DNA of 64,000 nucleotides from Takakia lepidozioides (GCA_030704615.1 CM060733.1:73220001-73284000), one strand, 5' to 3'. Shown: positions 42,430-54,599, numbered from the stretch's first letter. The notes: generated from the letters alone by a model not told the origin. Numbers and translations: made by a program.

Positions 42430-44450
42430 CTATCATGGCGCACCATGAAGAGAGCGGGATTGGTTAATTTCTTCATGGGGCGAGGATTGCAGGCTTCTTG
42501 CTCTGAAACCAAAGCGTGCTTGCCATCGACCTCCACTACCCACGGGACCACCCAAACGCAATGGAAGGCTAGAAACAATGGCCGACGAGGCACGACAGTA
42601 TGTAGACAAAGACGAGGAGGAGGATTTGTTGTGTGTCCCTGCGGGCGAGCACACTGGCAATTCTAGCGAAGATATTCTTCGCCACCCAGCTCCTGCACCC
42701 TCGCTTCCCCAGAAACGCCCGTCGCCGGCAAAATCACCATCTGTAAGCACCTCCTCACTATGACGCCACATCTTCAGCATTTCTATGCATTCACATGCTC
42801 AGCATACCCATGAAGGAAGCATGCAAATGTACAGAACGTGTCTGAGACTTTCTTAGCATTCCAGGATGTAAATGCACTTCCCACACAGAAGAGGTTGAAA
42901 GGTGGAAGCCACAGAAAATCTGGCAGTGGACGTGGCACAACTTTGAATGCAATCACATTTGGAAAGTTCTCACTTTGGGAATTTCACATTGGGGAGATGG
43001 CATTGCTAGAAAAATTGGGATGTAGGAAGGAAGGGATGCCCAAGCATATAGGCAGTGAAACCCCACAATGGGATAGGAAATCAACCCCTTTTGCTATATC
43101 TTCATCGTGTACATAGTTTGGGTTAAAGTCAAAGGCTCTTACTAAGAGGTTGATACATAGTGATGTTTATGTTTACAACTAAAATGCAATGTCCATTCAA
43201 ATGAGTCCATCTACCCATTGATGCAAGTACTTGTATGCACGCTTTGATACAAGCATGCCAATGGTTTTGAGGTCTCCCCACTAGGTAGGCTTTGGAATTG
43301 GCCATGTAGATTTGGCTCAGCCCCCACTTTTCTGAATGGGTAAACAGAAGTGTGGGGCACCTGATGAGTCTGAGGGGATGAGGACCTGCTCATAGGAGGA
43401 TGAGTACAATCAAAGCTTTAAAATGGCAGGTGCACGGCGTTAATTTGTTCTAAGTTGCCATGATTTCATTTGAATGCTTTGATTGACTTTAATGTTTGAA
43501 TTGGTTTTTATTCTGTGCAGGCCAGGAAGAGGCGAGCTTCCATCGAAGGCGCTGCAGCTGTGGTGGGCAGTCCATCGGGGCGGGGGTGGGGGGGTTGTTC
43601 AAACAAGTCAACCCTGCTACAAACAAGTCCCCAAGCGCAGAACGACCACCTCCACGACCTATTCCACAGTACCCTCCGTACACACATTACCCACATGCCT
43701 ACCCCACCCCCGATCAGGTATGGCGTTGCGGGCCCTTACAACCCGCACATCCAATACAAGCCCACTCCAGGTGGTTACCCACAGCAGCCATATGCCCATT
43801 CTCCTCCACCTATTCCCCCTTAACCTCTAGACCACATGCTTACCCGGCATCTACACGTCCACCATACGAACCTTTTGGGCCATACGGTGACCGATACTGT
43901 CCCGCCCCCCAGTCCCCATGGCAACCCCCAGCTTGCCACACCACCTGAGGTGGCAAGGAAGAGAGACCCCTATGACCAAGAAGGAGCGAGCTAATGATTT
44001 TGAGAGGGGGCGGGCGAACAGGCGTGCCAGGGCAGAGGCAATCCGAGAAACCATGATGCGCGAGACGAAGATGGACTCCCCCTCAAGTGCTTCGGTTGAC
44101 AAAGCTGGAGAGCCCATTGGACCAGCACGCAATACCTGGCATGCAGCCCTCAAAGGCCAGATGTGGCGTTTGGTGACATGTCAATGCATATTGCAGCGCA
44201 GGAGGATGAATCTGTCATTGAAGAAATATATAGGATTCTAAACTCTACATTTGCATACACGCCACGTGGTTTGACTATGGCACATGAGGAAGGACCACTT
44301 GACATTGCCTTGAAAACCCAAAGACACGAGATCCATGCAATGTAAAAGGCAGGCGAGGGGAGGCCTGCACCATCTGAAGGAAGCTCATTGGGACAGGCTG
44401 GTAGTATATGGCCAGACCAGCAGGATTCAACGCAAAAAGTGCCCTCATGA
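42430..44450 (+). pseudogene. unrecognised multi-exon gene remnant
   Basis: Plus-strand pieces with possible splice sites. 'MADEARQYVDKDEEEDLLCV' (42578-42740, donor-like GTAAGCAC) is followed, after 'TTCTGTGCAG' at ~43519, by 'ARKRRASIEGAAAVVGS', then a Pro/Tyr-rich stretch. Further on are 'KKERANDFERGRANRRARAE' and, in another frame, 'FGDMSMHIAAQEDESVIEEI' with 'GPLDIALKTQRHEIHAM'. No known domain. It lies divergent from the tnp2 gene, so it may be a second CACTA gene or captured host sequence. Confidence 0.35.
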
Positions 44451-44582
44451 AGTTGCAAATTCATCAATCAAGAAGCCTTCAAAAACAGGACGTGGTGGGA
44501 AGGCATCTGTTGAGGCTCGGCTTGTAAGTTCACACACAGCCTTTTGCCCTCTTGCCTTGGCTGATTGGTTTATAATGTGAAA

Positions 44583-45190
44583 CAGGCTAAGTCCTGGCTA
44601 GCAGAAGAGAGTAGAAATAGAAAAGATTCTCAAGGACCTGGACCTGGACCGCAAGTATTGACCCAGCTGGATCTGATAGAATCTGACTGATAGGGGCTCG
44701 TGTAGTGTAGTTCTGAAGGCATGTCTGTTGCCATCAGATTGTCTGATGAAAATGAAGTTAGGCAGAGAACTTCCTGAAGTTGTTCCAGTCAGTGACATGG
44801 GGGTGGACATCTTGGATGACCTCAAGGGTCTACCCACAAGTTGGAGTAGACTGATGAAATTTAAACTCAGGGCAGGAAGCCTACCTTTGAACAACAAACA
44901 GAAGCAGAGAGGAAAGGGGAGAGTGCAATTGTCCGTAGTGTGGGCAATCTGAAGACAATATTCATTTCTGATACACTGTCCGGGGTTCTCTCACCAAAGA
45001 GACGTTGTCTTCATTCAATCAAGGGAATTGTGCCTGTACCCCTGTTTACCAACTTTGAAACTCTCGAGGCTGAGCCAAAAGCCGCGGCCCTCCTGAGGCC
45101 TAGTTTTGGGGCAAATCACACCCAACAGATTGATGCTTGTGTGAAGGTTTTTCTAGAGGATATCTGGAAAACCCGGATTAAATCTTTATA
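44583..45190 (+). repeat. LINE-like segment, copy 1
   Basis: Nearly identical to 50262-50845 over ~600 bp, from 'AACAGGCTAAGTCCTGGC' to 'GGATATCTGGAAAACCCGGA', with small indels that break every frame. It ends ~40 bp before the CACTA element at 45227. Confidence 0.8.
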
Positions 45191-45226
45191 TGAAGGTAAG
45201 TCTTACTACCAACGTCAACCCCTGAC

Positions 45227-45256
45227 CACTACAACAGATTGCGGCTTTTACGACTC
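45227..45256 (+). repeat. CACTA terminal inverted repeat, left
   Basis: Begins CACTACAACAGATTGCGGCT and ends TTTACGACTC. Preceded by the target duplication GAC. Confidence 0.92.
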
Positions 45257-46231
45257 CCATGGGTGCGCAGTCATGACAGATTTGTGGCAGAAATGCCATT
45301 TGCAGTCGTAAAATGCTTTTGAAGCATAATGCAGGTCGGGGGAAGGCGTATATGCGACTGCATGGCTCTCCGCGACTTGCGGAAACAGGTCAAACATGTT
45401 TGACCACGAATATTGGCATGGCAAATATGACTACCAGTCACGGTCATGGCTACACTAGAATGACGTGTGTATATTGCTAGAAAGACATGATGACTTCATG
45501 ACTCTTCACTCTAATGCATTCTGCCAGATCATCACATGGATGATGAATCACTACATGACTGCACATGTCAACACATGCTTTTCTGGTTATATATATAATA
45601 TATGAGTATTTATATTTTGAAAAAACGGAGACTCTGACCACTAGAATCAATTTAAAAAAAAAACAAAAATGCAATTTTTTTTTAAAAAAACACACATCGG
45701 CTGGTAAGTGCACAGTGTGTCGCCTTGGTGGTTTGGGGTTCAAACCCGCTGCCTTATCCCGTATGTGGGATTGTTCGTGACAGTATGTCTCGGCGTTGAT
45801 GTCCTGTGTACGTCTTATGGCCCATAAATGAAGGCGGGTGAATTTCCCCCCTCCTCAAGGACCTGTGGTTTCCTTTAAGAAAAGAAAAAAAAGAAAGAAA
45901 AAAAAAAAAATCAAAGAGGGGCTTTTTAGGGGTTACAAAAAGGTTTAAAGAGTTAAAAAACTTAAAAAGTTGCACCATCACGGTAGCGTGAACAGACTTA
46001 GAGCGAGCGAGCGCGGAGAGAGGGCAAACATGGCATGGGAGGCCCGCAGTTGGATCAACCTTCGCATTTGGAGCAAGCAACCCTAGAAACGCTACGGTAT
46101 GTGTGCGAGAGAGGTTTCGCTGGGAGCCGCCGTTCTTGGAGAGAGTCAGCTTCGTCTTAGCAGGCCGTGTTTTCAATCTCTACCCGCTCGGCCCTGATTT
46201 TACAGGCACGAGAGCAGAGCTGGCATGAGTT

Positions 46232-49018
46232 TCTAAAGATCCTTCACGATGGTGGGACAACCGCAATCGCAAAGGTGTGGCTTTTTTCTTAATGTGTACG
46301 ATGTGAAGAAGTTTGTCCATCCTGCAAATGTGGGTTGTTGGCTCCTGTTAGTACCATGATTTGGTATTCTTCCTGATGTTTTCAAGGTTCTTGGGAGAGT
46401 CAGCTGGTCTTAGCAGGCCGTGTTTCAATCTCTGCCTGCTCATCTGCACCGTGCTGGTTCTCACAGACCAATCCGACATTACCTGACTACAAGACACAAG
46501 CAGCACACACAAGAGGTCCTTTTGGGTTGATGGTCGGTCAAATCCTCTATGGTTCTTCTTCGACCTATTTCAGCCTGTTTTGCCCTTTCATCAGACTCGG
46601 CCTGAGATTGCATATTGAATTATGATGTAAGTTAGCTGGTTGCTCATTGATAAGTAGGGTTGGGGGGTGTTTGCTGGAATGATTGTTGTATGCATGATTT
46701 TGTGCAGAGGCATAGATAGCTGAAGGAGCAGGGAAGAGTGTGGAAGAGGGCCAGATTTCAAGCTCCAGATTATCTATGATTCCCTGTGGAAGGATAGATA
46801 CAAGAAACCTGCATGGCTAGATGGTCAATTGGAACGCCGCAGCAGCAGCAGCACAATTGATACAATCAAGCACTGCTAATGAAGGCACCTTCTGAAACAC
46901 ATTTCACCCTATTTCCCCTCTTATCAGAATCGGCCCTAAATTTTCATGTTCAATTCTGCAAGTTAGCTGGTTGAGTGAATCTAGTTGGAGTGACTTTGAC
47001 ATGATACTGCCAAGTGACAAGAGTATGCATTGAACCCATTGGTAGCGGGATATTGGGATATCTCTTGGCCATGTGCCATCGTCAAAGCTGAAACTGTACT
47101 AGTTGTCATTCTGACCATTGCCCTAGTGGACATGTATGCCAAATGTGGGTGCAGCAAGCCTGATGCAAAGGGAGAGTTCGACAACATGGCTAAATGAGAT
47201 GTGGTGTTGTGGACTGCCATGATTGTAAGGTGTGTGTAGCATAGGTGTGGGAGTAAGGCTTTGGAAACCTAAGAACAAATGATGTGGGAAAGGATGAAGC
47301 CAAACCAAGTCATGTTCATTTGTGTTTGTTAATATGCATATGCGAGCCAGCAGCCCTGGGAAGGGGCCAAGAGGTTCATGGTGACATCATCAAAGCTGGA
47401 ATTGTACCTGATGTCATTCTGAACATTCCCCTGGTGTACATGTATGTCAAATGCAAGCCTGGTAGCCCTGGAAAGGACGCAAAGGTCCATTATCAAATCT
47501 GGAATGTACCACTAGATGTCACTCTAAACACTGCCTTGGTGGATATGTATGTCAAATGCACGCCTGGCAGCCCTGAAAAAGGGTACAGAGGTCCACGGTG
47601 ATATTGTCAAAGCTGGTATTGTATTTGATGTGATCTGAACGTTGCCGTAGTGGACATGTATGCCAAGGTTGCAGGGTGCAACTAAAAGGATACATGGTTT
47701 TGATAATATGGTTGAATGAGATGTGGTACCAGCCTAGCCCATAATTGCACTTACCTAGAGTAGGCAATGAGTGAAGAGGGGTTTGTGATGTTGATCGTCC
47801 AAGCTGGAATTAAACAAATGTTGTTCTGAACTATGCCCTTGTGGACTTGTATGCCAAATTGGGGTGCATGGGAGGATGATGATCCCAGGATATGCACAAC
47901 AGCGGCACGGGATGGAGGCCCTTTGGAGAGGTCTATGAGCAAGTGGTGTGGGAAGGGATACTGCAGCGCAACCACATCGCGTTTGTTACATTTGCAACAT
48001 GTGTGCAAGCCTGGCAGCCCTACAAAATAACAAAGAGGTTCGTGGTGGAATTGTACTAGATGTCGATCTGAACTTTGACATGATGCCAATGTGACAACAG
48101 GAAAGTATCCAGAAACAGGTCACAGAGACGAGGAGAAGTTGTGGAATGGTGGGACAACGAGGGAAAAAGGTTAATGCCTATTAGATTATAGAGGGCAGAC
48201 GCAATTCAGCATAGGAACTAGTGTGATAAGCTGAGTTGGTGTTTCCTAGAACAAATGTAGGCTGTCATTATCAGCTGCAAGGCAAGGAAGTATGCATGAT
48301 TTGTGCAGAAGCAGTGATAGCTGAAAGAGCAGGGATAGAGTATGGGTCCAGATTCATCCAAGAGGGCCAGATTTCAAGCACATGATTACCTATGATTACC
48401 TGTGGATTTAGCTATAAGAAACCTGCATGGGTAGATGGTGAACTGGAAGCCGCAGGAGTAGCGGCACAATTGATAAAATCAAGCACTGCTAATAAAGGCA
48501 CCTTCTTCAACACATTTCACCCTGTTTTCCCTCTTATCAGAACCGGCCCTAAATTTCAATGTCTGCAAGTTAGCTGGTTGAGTGAATCTAGTTTGGAGTG
48601 ACTTTGACATGATATTGCCAATGTGACAACAGGAAAGTATCGAAAAACAGTTAACGGAGATGAGGGGAAGCTGTGGAATGAATACTTTTCTGACCCCAGT
48701 CAATGGTGGGACAACCGAGGCAAAAAGGTAAATGCCTGTTGGATTACAGAGAGTAACAGATGCAATTGAGAATAGGAACTAGTGTGGTAAGTTGAGTTGG
48801 GTGTTTGCTGGAACAAATGTAGGCTGTCATTGTCAGCTGCTAACAGCAATGCAAGGATATATGCATGATCTATGCAGAGGCATGGATAGCTGAAAGAGCA
48901 GGGATAGAGTGTGGGTCCAGATCATCCAAGAAAGCCGGATTTCAAGCTCCAGATTACCTATGATTCCCTGTGGAAGGATAGCTACAAGAAACCTGCATGG
49001 GTAGATGGTCATGGGTAG
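46232..49018 (+). pseudogene. captured OSB (organellar ssDNA-binding) exons, three copies
   Basis: Two short exons typical of the plant OSB 'PDF' motif region recur. Exon A: 'SKDPSRWWDNRNRK' (46232-46273); a copy near 48128-48172 with an internal deletion; and 'LWNEYFSDPSQWWDNRGKK' followed by GTAAAT (48656-48727). Exon B: 'PDFKLQIIYDSLWKDRYKKP' (from 46751), a second near 48370-48470, and 'RKPDFKLQITYDSLWKDSYK' then 'KPAWVDG' (48936-49018). In intact OSB proteins this motif binds single-stranded DNA in mitochondria or plastids. Here the exons are isolated and repeated, so no full protein can be made. Confidence 0.75.
47080..47900 (+). pseudogene. captured PPR gene fragments
   Basis: Several decayed pentatricopeptide units: 'ALVDMYAKCGCSKPDAKGEF' followed by 'DNMAK', a stop and 'DVVLWTAMI'; then 'MKPNQVMFICV', 'QEVHGDIIKAGIVPDVILN', 'TALVDMYVKC' with 'TPGSPEK', and later 'AVVDMYAK'. 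These match the L/S-type PPR consensus (VDMYAKCG, RDVVSWTAMI). PPR proteins bind organellar RNA. Stops and shifts show that this is captured debris inside the CACTA element. Each unit contains the same Pro/Gly-Ser insertion, so units were copied after capture. Confidence 0.75.
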
Positions 49019-49408
49019 ATGGTAGATAGTTTGGAGTGACTTTGATATGATACTGCCAAAGTGACAATAAAAAAAGTATCCATAAACAGGTAACAGTAGC
49101 AGATGCAATTCAGCACAGGCACTAAGGCAAACTCTCCTTCCCCGTAAGGGTGTGTTTTGGTATCTGAGCGAATAAATATTTTATCTAAGAATATAATTTC
49201 AAAAATTCGTTATTTAATAATGTGCCACTGTCCCATGTTGGTCAGTAATAATAATTATAATAACAAATAGTTATAATAATTATTTTAGTAATTATAATAA
49301 CAATAAAGTAAATCTACAACCCCCAACAGCGACGCGTATCAATTGACATGAGGAACCACGTGTCAAAATCACGATGCGACACATGCTGACGTCTGATTCC
49401 CTCCTCTG

Positions 49409-49695
49409 CAGTCGGATGGCGTCGCAGTCTGACACGTGGCGTGTTCTGTAGAGAGCACGTGTCTCTATTACACAGCGGCTGACATGGACCCGTTCAGTCA
49501 TTCAGTAATGCCAGCGTGTATGACTACCCCCACAGCTGCTCTGGCGCCACGTGACAGCCAGCCTGGAGAGTCATATCTGCCATGTCACAACTGACTAGGT
49601 CTTTACGTCTGTAGAGTCAGGAAGTCGTAAATGGCTTCCATGACTGCATTTGCAGTCATAACACAGAGACGTAAAAGCCGCAATTTGTTGTAGTG
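49409..49695 (-). repeat. CACTA right end and subterminal region
   Basis: The last 30 bases are the inverted repeat. The region shares ~290 bp with 54281-54576, including 'GGCGTCGCAGTCTGACACG' and 'TCATTCAGTAATGCCAGCG'. Several CACGTG motifs are present, likely subterminal transposase-binding repeats. Confidence 0.88.
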
Positions 49696-49879
49696 GACTG
49701 AGGTAGGTTCTGTTCCTTTTGTTCCCGCTCAAACTGGGCGTGGGGTCAATGGCCAGAAGGCTACGGCAAACAACGTCTTATGAGTACAATGTATAATGGG
49801 GTGTCCATTTCCCCCATTTTACACCATGTTAGGAGGGAAGTACGAAGTGCCACTAGGCTTTGTCATTGAATTCTCCAAA

Positions 49880-50880
49880 TTATGTCCCCGGCAATCAGGT
49901 TTTTCTTGAAGGGGTGTTGCCTGTGGAGTGAACTAAAGTGTTCATTCACCTTGTCGCAAGGTGCTTGTAGGCTTTTCTTTAAGAGGGGACCTGCCTTGGA
50001 GTACAGATCTGCTATATGGGTTGATAGCTCCAACAAGGCTAAGTCTCTAGAATCCATTCAAGTGGGGGTGCTTAAGGAGTGTATGTCAGCATGCTCCAAA
50101 ACAGCCAATGTGGTTGTTCGGGGTGAGTTTGGCATTCCATCCTTAAGCTCCCGACGAGATGAATTCAAGGTCAGATGGTGGGGTCAGCTGCAACATATGC
50201 CCAACACTAGATATCCTAAGTTGATCGACTCTATATCTTGGAAACAGGACCGCCCTGTCAAACAGGCTAAGTCCTGGCAGAAGAGAGTAGAAAAGATTCT
50301 CAAGGACCTGGACCTGGATCCACAAGTCTTGACCCTGCTCGATAAATCTGCCTTAGAGGCTGTAGTGTCTGAAGCCATGTTTGTTGCCATGAGATTGTCT
50401 GATGAAATGAAGTTAGGCAGAGAACTTCCCTGAACTTCTTTCTAGTCAGTGACATGGGGGTGGACATCTTGGATGACCTCAAGGGTCTACCCACTCTCGG
50501 CACTAGACTGAAATTCAAACTCAGGGCAGGAAGCAAGCCTACCTTTGAACAGCAAACAGAAGCAGAGAGGAAAGGGAGAGTGCAATTGTCCGTTGTGTGG
50601 GCAATCTGAAGACAGTATTCATTTTCTGATACACTGTCCGGGGTTCTCTCACCAAAGAGACGCTGTCTTCAATTCAATCAAGGGAATTGTGCCTGTACCC
50701 CTGTTCACCAACTTTGAAAGTTGAGAGGCTGAGCCAAAAAGCCCAGGCCTTCCTGAGGCCTAGTTTTTGGGCAAATCACACACAGTAGATTGATGCTTGT
50801 GTGAAGGGTTTTCTAGAGGATATCTGGAAAACCCGGATTATTGGATTACTAGAAAACCCGGATTACCCGAACCTGGCAAA
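49880..50880 (+). pseudogene. LINE-type retrotransposon C-terminal remnant, copy 2
   Basis: The frame 49882-50433 reads 'ALEYRSAIWVDSSNKAKSLE', 'TANVVVRGEFGIPSLSSRRD' and 'EFKVRWWGQLQHMPNTRYPK'. The 'LR/VRWWG-x-L...M...R.PK' pattern is typical of the region after the reverse transcriptase in many LINE ORF2 proteins. Downstream ~600 bp are duplicated at 44583-45190. The reverse transcriptase core itself is not in the window. Confidence 0.55.
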
Positions 50881-51512
50881 GTTGTGAAGTGGGTGGGGTC
50901 CTCATTTTACATACCAATCTGTAAGTGTGGATAGAGGAGGGTCTGATCAGAGTTGTCGTGCAATGATGATGTCAGGGCAGTATTTGAAACTGCAATAGTG
51001 AGAGTGAGTGTGAGTGTTAACATGACTTTTTGTGGTCATTAACATAGGGTAGTGTTGTGCTGGTGATTACTCTTCTGCATTAGCTGCATTTGTCACTCAG
51101 CTCTCTGTATTACTGCAGACATAGTGACTAGGTTAGTGGGCGCGGGGATACCAATATTGGTCGCATCCCAACAGTATGTCTGACAAACCTCTGTTCAATC
51201 ACTATTGTCACAGAATGGTATGTCGCTCGTCATGGTTGACCATGCTAGCATACTGAGCTGGTACATGACAAGTGCAGGCAAAGGAGCGAGGCCGAAGTCC
51301 ATCGTTGCATGAAATCCAGGAAGGTTCAGTAAGCAGAACATTGACCAGCGAGCGGATGGTGAGATCCACGTGATCATTCTTTCTCCCATTTTTTGTCGAT
51401 TATTTTGTTCTAGGCATTTTCCCTACCAACGGCATGATGTTCTCATGTTGTTCATGGACTTGCGTGGACCTGGCAGGAGGGGACCTCTGGGTATTCAGCA
51501 ATTGCTCGCAAA

Positions 51513-52585
51513 GTGGAGGATATGGAAAGAGCACAGGGTGCACAACACAAAGATATGATGGATTTGAAGGCTACAATATTGCATGTGATGATGTACCAGA
51601 AGGCCATGGCTGAGAAATTTGGGATCAGCATTTCCTCACCTGCCTTAGTGGGCTCATCCATAGCAAACAGCTCGTGCATCGCTGGCCCTTCAGCCTCAAG
51701 ACCTCTGGAGGACAGGTTTGACTTGCCTGGCATGTCACCAGGTAACGTCACTCCCGTTGATGCATTCAAGGATGATGTGCAGGTGGAGCATGTTGGCCCA
51801 GGTGGAGGGGACGACACCCCTACCAAGGAACTTACGCGTCAACCCTGGACATTTACCTTGTTTCCCCGCGGGCAGATATTACCCAGCAACCCACGGTTGT
51901 CACTTCCACTCCCAACCTTCAATTAATGTCGGAGAATGTCGTGCACACAATAGTGGAGAAGGGCAAGCATTTGCTCATCCTAGATATTAATGGATTGTTG
52001 TGTGAGTGCGTCCATGTCGGGAGCGGTAATGCGTTTGTGGTTCCAAATGGCCTTGAGCACAAATTATGTGGTAGCAAGATGGTCGTTGTAAGGCCTGGTT
52101 GCAAAGCTTTTTTGGACAAGTGTTTCGAACACTTTGAAGTGGCAGCATGGTCTTGTATGCAACCACGTAACTTCCTACCCACAGTGGACTGGCTTTTCCA
52201 TGGGCACCGTGACCTTGCATTCAAGTGGGATGGGGGATATTGTGAGCAGTCCACTGACATGGATGGGAGCCTGCCCATGAAACCACGGTTTCTGAAGAAC
52301 CTATCTACAGTGTGGCGGGACAACTGTGTCTGGAATCCTGAAACCACTCTTCTTGTTGACGACACACCGAACAAGGGGTCAAAAAATCCAGCATACAGCG
52401 CCATTTTCCCACTGCCTTGGAGAAGTCGTTATGTAGAGGCGCACAATGATAATTTCCTTCTGACCAGCTTATGGCCCTTCTTGGAGGGGGCAGCTAAGGC
52501 TCCGAGCATTCCAGAATATCTCAAAGGGCAACCCACATTTGGCAACAAGCTATCAGCCCTCGAGCCATTCAACCTCGCCAGGTAA
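51513..52585 (+). pseudogene. FCP1/NIF-like HAD phosphatase domain, probable captured gene
   Basis: An exon-like frame 51926-52585 encodes a nearly complete NIF/FCP1-type HAD domain: 'KHLLILDINGLLCE', 'VVVRPGCKAFLDKCFEHFEV', 'FKWDGGYCEQ', 'KPRFLKNLSTVWRD', 'TTLLVDDTPNKG' and 'AIFPLPWRS'. The nucleophile motif is D-x-N rather than D-x-D, as in a plant subfamily of unknown substrate. The domain ends at a donor-like GTAACATA. A preceding frame (51513-51923, 'EDMERAQGAQHKDMMDLKAT') overlaps out of phase and is probably an upstream exon. Position between a LINE remnant and a CACTA end suggests capture, but a resident host gene is not excluded. Confidence 0.7.
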
Positions 52586-52939
52586 CATACTTTGTAGTGT
52601 GGTACACAGTGCCAGACATTAGAGGCATTTTTGTGTGACTCCCTTGTGCCATTGCCAGCCTCATTTGTGCTTAAGTTGTGGCAGTAAAACATGTTGTGAT
52701 AGAGTTTGTCAAATTACTGTCGCAGTGTCAACTGTAGGCATTGACAGTTTGGGTGCATCTTATTGTGTTAGTGTAATTTGAGTTCCCAATGTAGATAATA
52801 TACATTTTTGGTGCTTGTTGGTTGGTTGTAGGTGCTTGGCCACGAACGAGGCCCCCCAAATCAAAGGGCAGCACACCTTCACCCTTTCAGGAAGCCGACA
52901 CCACTGATCCCTGATTCGCAGAATGGGGTAAGTGTATGC

Positions 52940-53266
52940 ATCTGCTATTCTCCCCTTCCCGACCTGGATAGACAAATTGTTATTAGCTCCTTGTAGACCT
53001 TGTAGACACAATACGTTCCACGATCCATGTTCCACAATTCTCATGCAATCTGCCATGTTTGGGCTGGGATGGCAGTTCGTGGTGGGAGACCATGTCAAGC
53101 TCATAGACACTGTTTCGCGATCAACAGCCGGATCTGGCCGCATTGCTGGTCTCCAAGGGATGGAGGTGAGTGAAGGGTACCCTGTTGTGCCAGAAGGCTA
53201 TGTGGCCATCCACATTGATGATGTCCGCATTCCCAATGCCCTCTACCATATCACAACAAATCCATG
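52940..53266 (+). pseudogene. unrecognised downstream exon
   Basis: The frame ends 'GLGWQFVVGDHVKLIDTVSR', 'SGRIAGLQGMEVSEGYPVVP' and 'EGYVAIHIDDVRIPNALYHI' with a stop at 53264-53266. 'VGDHVKLI...G..G.IAG' recalls a KOW-like beta turn, too weak to claim. It may be the last exon of the FCP1-like gene. Confidence 0.35.
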
Positions 53267-53699
53267 AAGCCTCATCACACTGAGTTGGGAGACACTGTAG
53301 GTTACATTACTGTGTGGAGTGACAAACTAGTGAAGACCTTGCAGACAAAGAGATGAGGCAGGTCGGCTAGCATCGTGGATTTCTTGGGGATTTCCACCTG
53401 TGCCTCATCCGGATTTGGCAACTACGGTAACTTATAGTAGTGACAGTTTCTCTGAATTGACTGTTCAATTTTGATAGCAATCACATGTTGGATTTTCTCA
53501 TGCATGTTGTTGCAAACTTATGCCTCATTAATGAGCAATGTGGTGGTAGGTGGTATGTCCCCATTGCACACACTATGGTTGGTTACGTTGCTGCTGTTCA
53601 TATGTGGTTGATAATGGTGATGCTGGATGGTGATGTTGCTGCTATTGTGGTCTTTCAGAATTACGTCTGTGCCACTTTTGTGCCACTTCTGTGCCTAAA

Positions 53700-54576
53700 G
53701 TCTTGTTGTATACATGATTGTGATGTTGTATGGCACATGCACGTGGCACCCTATTGGCTGCCTCTGTGGCATATCCACGTGTCCGTCTAGAGTCATAACC
53801 ATGAGTACCGAACCCAATATGATACGTGTATGAGCATATTACATTCCGACACGTGACCCCCTAAGGTCCCCGTGTAGTTGGTCCTATGACTCCATATGCA
53901 GAACGTCCAGTCAAATGTATGTCTACGAAGCAGCACGTGAGGTTTAGAGGATCGTGCACGTGGCACCACCTGGGACTACAACGTCCTCATGGAATCCCCT
54001 GTTCATGGAATATACCGTACTGCGCCAGTCGTAGGTATGACTGGCAAGAATCCACCACAGCTCTCGAAAGTCCAGCACGTGGGCACACACGAACGTGGCA
54101 TATGGTGTCCCCAGATGCTGCCACGTGTTGACCCCAAATTTTCCCCCATGAAGACATACATGTGACTGCGAAGCCCCGTCCCCCACAGTGACACGTGGCA
54201 ATGATATGTCGCACCACGCGTTTCTTCTATGACGCGACACGTGCTGTCGTTTAATTCCCTCGTCCGCTATCATAGCTGGCAGTGAGGGCTGGCGTCGCAG
54301 TCTGACACGTGGCATGTTCTGTAGCCACCACGTGTCTGTCTGACACTGTGGCTGACATGGACTACACTGTCCGTTCAGTCATTCAGTAATGCCAGCGTGT
54401 ATGACTACCCCCACAGCTGCTCTGGCGCCACGTGACAGCCAGCCTGGAGAGTCATATCTGCCATGTCACAACTGACTAGGTCTTTACGTCTTCAGAGTCA
54501 GGAAGTCGTAAATGACTTCCATGACTGCATTTGCAGTCATAACACAGAGACGTAAAAGCCGCTTTTTGTTGTAGTG
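53700..54576 (-). repeat. second CACTA right end with subterminal CACGTG repeats
   Basis: Ends at 54576 with the same terminal repeat (…TTGTTGTAGTG). 54281-54576 matches 49409-49695. Further left, about a dozen CACGTG motifs, often CACGTGGCA, occur in 600 bp, a density expected of subterminal transposase-binding sites. No matching left end with a compatible target duplication was found in the window, so the extent of this element is unknown. Confidence 0.8.
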
Positions 54577-54599
54577 TATTGCAACATACCTCGACCACC

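Larger units (their letters stand above)
45227..49695. mobile_element. non-autonomous CACTA element carrying host gene pieces (4469 bp)
   Basis: Terminal inverted repeats agree at 28 of 30 positions (CACTACAACARATTGCGGCT at the ends) and the element is flanked by the 3-bp target duplication GAC (45224-45226 and 49696-49698). Both are diagnostic for CACTA transposons. It encodes no transposase. Inside are three sets of exons from an OSB-type gene and about five decayed PPR units, separated by non-coding DNA. It could be mobilised by a transposase like the one at 37.4-42 kb, but whether that protein recognises these ends is not shown. Confidence 0.9.

Noticed and set aside
43483-43948. Proline-rich cell-wall-type protein
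   Set aside because: Three frames in the same stretch are Pro/Thr/Tyr-rich; low complexity alone is not evidence of function.
45227-54576. One large CACTA element from 45227 to 54576
   Set aside because: The 3-bp target duplication GAC matches only the pair 45227/49695; sequence after 54576 (TAT) does not match.
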